From Sva-07 sp963710625 (GTDB taxonomy: Bacteria; Actinomycetota; Acidimicrobiia; Acidimicrobiales; Ilumatobacteraceae), in contig CAVQBG010000008.1 of the NCBI GenBank assembly GCA_963710625.1, positions 372,001 through 436,000 on the forward strand: 64,000 bases of DNA. Direction: 5' to 3'. A program made the position numbers and the translations under genes. Each line of letters opens with the position of its first letter. Positions within the stretch are counted from its first letter, which is position 1. The notes beneath the pieces are model-generated. The model made no database searches, was not told the DNA's origin, and saw only the letters and a program-made list of their open reading frames with translations. This document shows, piece after piece, positions 60,412 to 64,000 of the stretch.

Positions 60412-61389
60412 ATGACTTCGGCGATCCAGGCACGAGCCCTCCGACGAACCTTCGGTGACTTCGATGCGGTCGCCGGCATCGATCTCGACGTCGCCGACGG
60501 CGAGATCTACGGCTTCCTCGGACCCAACGGTGCGGGCAAGTCGACCACCGTCAAGATGTTGTGCACCCTGCTCGGCATCACGTCCGGCACCGCCTCGGTG
60601 GCCGGGTTCGACGTCGACTCCCAGTCCGACGAGATCCGGTTGCGGATCGGCGTGGCGCTCCAGGACTCGTCGATCGACGGCAAGCAGACCGGGCGCGAGA
60701 TGCTTCGCCTCCAGGGCCGGTTGTACGGGTTGAACAAGCACGACATCACGCAGCGGATGGACGACGTGATCGGACTGGTCGACATCGGCGACGCGATCGA
60801 CAACCGGGTCGAGTCGTACTCCGGAGGCATGAAGCGTCGCCTCGACCTGGCGATGGCGCTGATCCACCGCCCGCAGGTGCTGTTCCTCGACGAGCCGACC
60901 ACGGGGCTCGATCCGGTCAGCCGGTCGTCGGTGTGGGCCGAGGTCCGCCGCCTGAATCGCGAGTACGGCATGACGATCTTCCTCACGACGCAGTACCTGG
61001 AGGAGGCCGACGAACTGGCCGGCCGCGTGGGGATCATCGCCAACGGTCTGATCGAGGCCGAGGGCGAGCCGGCCGCCCTCAAGCGCGAGATCGGCACCGA
61101 CGTCATCCAGGCGCAGGTCGACGGCGACACCGAAGCAGCCGCCGACGCGGTGCGGGCGGTCGAGGGCATCGACGAGGTCCAGATCCACGACAACGAGCTG
61201 GCCGTGGCGACCGCCGACGGCGCTGCACTCATCGCGCAGGTCGCCGTGGCACTCAACGGCTGCGGTGTCCCGGTGCGATCGCTCACGCTGCGGACGCCGA
61301 CGCTCGACGACGTGTACCTGCAGGTCACCGGCACGCACTTCGCCACGAGTGAAGAACCCACCGACGCAGCACGGGAGGCCGCATCATGA
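60412..61389 (+). CDS. DrrA-type ABC transporter ATPase
   Basis: 325-aa ATPase of the daunorubicin-resistance type. Walker A GPNGAGKST, signature YSGGMKRRLDLAMAL, Walker B VLFLDEPTTGLDP, then STQYLEEAD-like TTQYLEEADELAGRV, and the characteristic C-terminal domain ending LRTPTLDDVYLQVTG. It probably exports lipids or hydrophobic compounds with the next gene. ATG 60412 is chosen; ATG 60400 is also in frame. ATGA overlap with the permease. Confidence 0.94.
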   Translation: MTSAIQARALRRTFGDFDAVAGIDLDVADGEIYGFLGPNGAGKSTTVKMLCTLLGITSGTASVAGFDVDSQSDEIRLRIGVALQDSSIDGKQTGREMLRLQGRLYGLNKHDITQRMDDVIGLVDIGDAIDNRVESYSGGMKRRLDLAMALIHRPQVLFLDEPTTGLDPVSRSSVWAEVRRLNREYGMTIFLTTQYLEEADELAGRVGIIANGLIEAEGEPAALKREIGTDVIQAQVDGDTEAAADAVRAVEGIDEVQIHDNELAVATADGAALIAQVAVALNGCGVPVRSLTLRTPTLDDVYLQVTGTHFATSEEPTDAAREAAS

Positions 61390-62207
61390 GCACCACCGCC
61401 GACCGACTCCAGGCGACACCGGCCTACACACCGCTGGCGCGGCACTCATCCGCGCTGCACGACTTCGTCACCGTGGCAGGCCGGGCGATCCGGGGGGTCT
61501 TCCGCGAGCCCGAGTTCTTCATCCCGGCGTTGATCGTGCCGGTGTTCTTCTACGTGGTGAACGTCGGTGCCCTGCAGGACTTCGCGCAGGCCAGCGGGGC
61601 CGTCGAGGACTTCAAGGCCTTCCAGCTCCCGGTGGCGATCATCTTCGCGGTGACCGGTGTCTCGCGAGCCGGCGCGCTGGTCACCGACATCCAGAGCGGG
61701 TACTTCGATCGGCTCCTGCTCACGCCGATCCGGCGCCCGATGCTGTTGCTCGGGCTGATGGCCGCCGACGTCGTGTCGATCATCCTGCTGACGATTCCCG
61801 TCCTCCTGCTCGGCCTGGCGTTCGGCGTCACCTTCGTGACGGGGTTCGTCGGCATGCTCGTGTTCATCCTCTACGGCGCACTCTGGGGGCTGGCGTTCGC
61901 CGGTTTCCCGTACGCGATCGCGCTCAAGACCGGCAACCCCGCCGCCGTGAACTCGAGCTTCATCCTGTTCTTCCCGTTCGCGTTCCTCACCACGTCGTTC
62001 CTGCCGGAGGAGGCGCTGACGGGATGGCTCCAGACGATCGCCAAGTTCAACCCGGTGACCTACGTGCTCGAGGGCCTGCGCAGCCTGATCACCGTGGGAT
62101 GGGAGTGGGACTCGCTCGCCGCCGGCGCGGCCGCGTCGCTCGCCCTCATGGTGTTGAGCTTCGGCCTGGCCTCGTTGGCCATGAGGGGTCGGGTTGCGCG
62201 CGACTGA
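61386..62207 (+). CDS. DrrB-type ABC-2 permease
   Basis: 273-aa membrane protein with six spans. The segment REPEFFIPALIVPVFFYVVN, the loop GYFDRLLLTPIRRPMLLLGLM and the NPVTYVLEGLRSLI segment are typical of DrrB-type permeases. Works with the preceding ATPase (ATGA overlap). Confidence 0.93.
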   Translation: MSTTADRLQATPAYTPLARHSSALHDFVTVAGRAIRGVFREPEFFIPALIVPVFFYVVNVGALQDFAQASGAVEDFKAFQLPVAIIFAVTGVSRAGALVTDIQSGYFDRLLLTPIRRPMLLLGLMAADVVSIILLTIPVLLLGLAFGVTFVTGFVGMLVFILYGALWGLAFAGFPYAIALKTGNPAAVNSSFILFFPFAFLTTSFLPEEALTGWLQTIAKFNPVTYVLEGLRSLITVGWEWDSLAAGAAASLALMVLSFGLASLAMRGRVARD

Positions 62208-62212
62208 CTAAA

Positions 62213-62254
62213 GTTGAGTCTGTTGTTGTCAAGAGATATGAGGAGTGGTATCTT
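62213..62254 (+). promoter_or_regulatory. hsp20 promoter with HAIR-like operator
   Basis: Promoter TTGTCA (62226-62231), 17 bp, TATCTT (62249-62254). Overlapping its -35 box is GTTGAGT-N7-TGTCAAG (62213-62233), which matches the HspR operator HAIR (CTTGAGT-N7-ACTCAAG) at 11 of 14 bases with the exact spacing. Confidence 0.65.
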
Positions 62255-62300
62255 CAGAGGTGCAGTACAGCCACACTCACCCTCGACCAGGAGGCACACC

Positions 62301-62744
62301 ATGCTCTTGCAGAATTCCCCCTTCCGTGAACTTGATCAGCTGTTCAACCAGCGCACCCCCGCCCGCTCGGCCTGGGCCACCGGTCGCCCGATGCCGATGG
62401 ACGCCTACCGCCGTGGCGACAACGTCTGGGTCCACCTCGACCTGCCCGGCGTGGCCGCTGATTCGATCGACATCTCCGTCGAGCGCAACGTGCTCACCGT
62501 CACAGCCGAGCGCAACTACCAGAGCGAGGAAGGCGACCGCGTGTACTTCGACGAGCGCCACGAGGGCACCTTCCGGCGCCAGGTCAGCCTCGGGGAGGGC
62601 CTCGACGCCGACGGCATCGAGGCCGACTACACCGACGGCGTGTTGACCCTGCGGATTCCCGTCGCCCCCCAGGCGCAGCCCCGCAAGATCACCGTCGGCA
62701 CCGGCCAGCTCGCCGTCGACGCGACGGCCAGCGACGCCAGCTGA
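62301..62744 (+). CDS. Small heat-shock protein, Hsp20/alpha-crystallin family
   Basis: 147-aa holdase chaperone. The alpha-crystallin domain runs from ~residue 35: PMDAYRRGDNVWVHLDLPGV, VERNVLTVTAER, GTFRRQVSLGEGLDADGI and DGVLTLRIPVAP, followed by a short tail. A full AGGAGG ribosome binding site precedes ATG 62301. Expression should rise with heat through HspR, judging from the promoter. Confidence 0.95.
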   Translation: MLLQNSPFRELDQLFNQRTPARSAWATGRPMPMDAYRRGDNVWVHLDLPGVAADSIDISVERNVLTVTAERNYQSEEGDRVYFDERHEGTFRRQVSLGEGLDADGIEADYTDGVLTLRIPVAPQAQPRKITVGTGQLAVDATASDAS

Positions 62745-62790
62745 CCCCGAACACCCTTCCAACACCCTTCCAACCCCCTTCCAACCCCCC

Positions 62791-62840
62791 GTTTGCGGCG
62801 AGGTTTCGGTGGCCCGCCCCACCGAGATCGCGCCGCAAAC
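62791..62840. terminator. Nested hairpin after hsp20
   Basis: Outer arms GTTTGCGGCG/CGCCGCAAAC (62791-62800, 62831-62840) and inner arms TCGGTGG/CCACCGA (62806-62812, 62819-62825). It is followed by GCACTTTTCG. Just before it are about four tandem CCCTTCCAAC-like units (62750-62790). Confidence 0.7.
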
Positions 62841-62873
62841 GCACTTTTCGGCCGGCCTTACGTCCGAAACTTC

Positions 62874-62902
62874 TTGATCATTCGGGAATACTCGGATAAA
62901 GT
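62874..62902 (+). promoter_or_regulatory. Promoter of the ArsR-type regulator gene, leaderless
   Basis: TTGATC (62874-62879), 17 bp, TAAAGT (62897-62902), then exactly 6 bases to GTG 62909, so the transcript probably starts at or next to the start codon. The spacer holds TTCGGGAATACTCGGA, similar to one arm of the dyad at 5692-5724. Confidence 0.65.
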
Positions 62903-62908
62903 GTCCTC

Positions 62909-63451
62909 GTGGTTCCGGACTACGACCTCGAAACGAGCATCCAGGCCGAGACGCCCGGACAGCTCAAGGCCATCTTCCACCCGTTGCGCAGCCAGATCCT
63001 CGACCTGGTGCTGGAGCGAGCTGCCACCGTCACCGAGCTGGCGAACGCGCTCGACCGACCGAAGTCCTCGGTTGCGTACCACGTCGACGTCCTCGTCGAC
63101 GCCGGGATGCTCCGAGTGGTTCGCACGCGTCAGGTCCGTGCGATCGAGGAACGCTTCTACGGACGCACCGGGCGCACGATCGTCGTCGGTGACGCCCCGC
63201 TGCCCACTGGGACCTCCCCACAGAACTTCCTCGCGCAGGCCCAGGCCGAAGCGGTCGTCACCGAGGCCGGCCACATGCTGGCGACGCTGCGACACGCCCG
63301 CATCCCCGAGGAGCGAGCCGACGAGTTCTTCGAACGGGTGGCCGAACTCGCCGAGGCGTTCTCGAAGCTCCCCCGCTCGGGCGACACCGTGTTCGGTTTC
63401 GTCGGTGCCGTGTTCGCCACCGATCTTCCCAGCCTGCCGGAGCCGTCATGA
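62909..63451 (+). CDS. ArsR/HTH_20-type transcriptional regulator
   Basis: 180-aa winged-helix regulator. The HTH region is LKAIFHPLRSQILDLVLERAATVTELANALDRPKSSVAYHVDVLVDAGMLRVV, followed by a C-terminal ~90-residue part that may bind a ligand. No metal-binding cysteine motif, so it is not a classical metal sensor. GTG 62909 is supported by the leaderless promoter. ATGA overlap with the MFS gene indicates it controls that transporter. Confidence 0.9.
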   Translation: MVPDYDLETSIQAETPGQLKAIFHPLRSQILDLVLERAATVTELANALDRPKSSVAYHVDVLVDAGMLRVVRTRQVRAIEERFYGRTGRTIVVGDAPLPTGTSPQNFLAQAQAEAVVTEAGHMLATLRHARIPEERADEFFERVAELAEAFSKLPRSGDTVFGFVGAVFATDLPSLPEPS

Positions 63452-64000
63452 CCGAGACGACACCATCCACCTCGTCCGCCTCACCCTCGACCCGTGGCGA
63501 CCTCGATCCGACCCGACTGGGCGCCAACTACTTCAAGCTGTTCTCGGCGAGCACGATCTCCAACCTCGGCGACGGCATCGGTGTCATCGCCTACCCATGG
63601 CTCGCGTCGGCGATCACCCGCAACCCCTTGCTGATCGCTGTCGTCGCCGTCGCCCAACGGCTGCCCTGGCTGCTGTTCTCACTCCCCGCCGGCGTCGTCA
63701 CCGACCGCTACGACCGCCGGATCCTGATGGTGTGGGCCAACGCCGCCCGTGCCGCGCTCACCTTCTTCGTCGCGTTCGTGGTCCTCGCCCGCCAGGACGC
63801 GCTCCCGCTGCCCGACTCGGTCGCCGACGCCACGACGGCGATCACCACCGACACCAGCCTGTACTTGCTCGTGCTGCTCGCCACGATGCTCCTCGGCGTC
63901 GGCGAGGTGCTCTACGACAACTCGGCACAGACGTTCATGCCGTCGATCGTCCACCCCGACAATCTCGAGAAGGCCAACGGCCGGCTGTGGAGCATCGAAC
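63448..64000 (+). CDS. MFS transporter (3' end off window)
   Basis: N-terminal 184 residues of a major facilitator transporter. Family segments: FKLFSASTISNLGDGIGVIAYPWLASAITRNPLLIAVVAVAQRLPWLLFSLPAGVVTDRYDRRILMVW (motif A-like GVVTDRYDRR). The following LATMLLGVGEVLYDNSAQTFMPSIV is typical of the MFS_3 group. ATG 63448 overlaps the regulator stop. Probably efflux of a small molecule sensed by the regulator. Confidence 0.92.
   Translation, partial: MTETTPSTSSASPSTRGDLDPTRLGANYFKLFSASTISNLGDGIGVIAYPWLASAITRNPLLIAVVAVAQRLPWLLFSLPAGVVTDRYDRRILMVWANAARAALTFFVAFVVLARQDALPLPDSVADATTAITTDTSLYLLVLLATMLLGVGEVLYDNSAQTFMPSIVHPDNLEKANGRLWSIE

Noticed and set aside
1..64000. CRISPR arrays, rRNA or tRNA genes
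   Set aside because: No regularly spaced direct repeats and no recognisable RNA gene sequences on either strand by eye.

Overview
The window is high-GC DNA packed with genes that overlap by 1-4 bases (ATGA, GTGA, TGATG). Many starts are GTG. Several genes have no Shine-Dalgarno sequence but a TANNNT box a few bases before the start codon. Together with F420/deazaflavin-type oxidoreductases (LLM, DDN-like, two split-barrel proteins), NDMA-type alcohol dehydrogenases and actinobacterial hypothetical families (DUF4916, DUF6176), this points to an actinobacterium. My best guess is an Acidimicrobiia/Ilumatobacter-like organism; that is inference, since no rRNA or tRNA lies in the window. At least one apparent frameshift falls in an essential gene (cysS), so some frameshifts may be assembly errors.

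Layout. 1-2.7 kb: a redox operon (cytochrome b561-type subunit cut by the window edge, Tat-exported YedY-like molybdoenzyme, TlpA-like thioredoxin, CcdA-like protein). 2.9-6.4 kb: DDN-like and PPOX-like proteins, an acyl-CoA dehydrogenase/enoyl-CoA hydratase pair and a 1-Cys peroxiredoxin. 6.5-12.4 kb: an NMN-adenylyltransferase-like protein coupled to a very large zinc-ribbon/adenylyl-cyclase/ATPase/TPR protein, then a histidine kinase-response regulator pair. 12.5-16.3 kb: a MacB/FtsX-type ABC exporter and a PPOX protein bracketed by palindromes. 16.3-23.2 kb: Nei-like glycosylase, AzlC/AzlD exporter, Nudix (DUF4916), methyltransferase, alpha/beta hydrolase and a membrane GAF-GGDEF-EAL protein.

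23.3-29.8 kb is a sparse accessory island. It holds a 26-residue GVSWY-repeat micro-ORF, DUF6176, two lipoproteins, an NTF2-like membrane protein, a frameshifted toxin-like gene coupled to an HTH partner, an IS256-family transposase fragment, a DUF3800-like protein and a broken integrase.

29.8-37.7 kb is the most unusual stretch. After an acyl-CoA dehydrogenase with a strong dyad operator come two paralogous sigma-70-like (ECF) factors, each convergent with one of two paralogous ferric-reductase-like heme membrane proteins. An ApbE flavin transferase, a membrane protein with a ~95-residue Ala-Pro tract, and two membrane-anchored Pro/Thr-rich proteins sharing an unrecognised C-terminal domain complete the locus. 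I read it as a duplicated, sigma-controlled extracytoplasmic electron-transfer module.

37.8-64 kb: SGNH acyltransferase coupled to cysS, divergent valS with a 72-bp-period direct repeat between them, LCP protein, MoxR/VWA pair, two NDMA-type alcohol dehydrogenases, an M16 peptidase lipoprotein, three further ABC systems, an LLM oxidoreductase, Hsp20 with a HAIR-like promoter, and an ArsR-type regulator coupled to an MFS transporter cut by the right edge. Two families of dispersed extragenic palindromes sit at gene ends.
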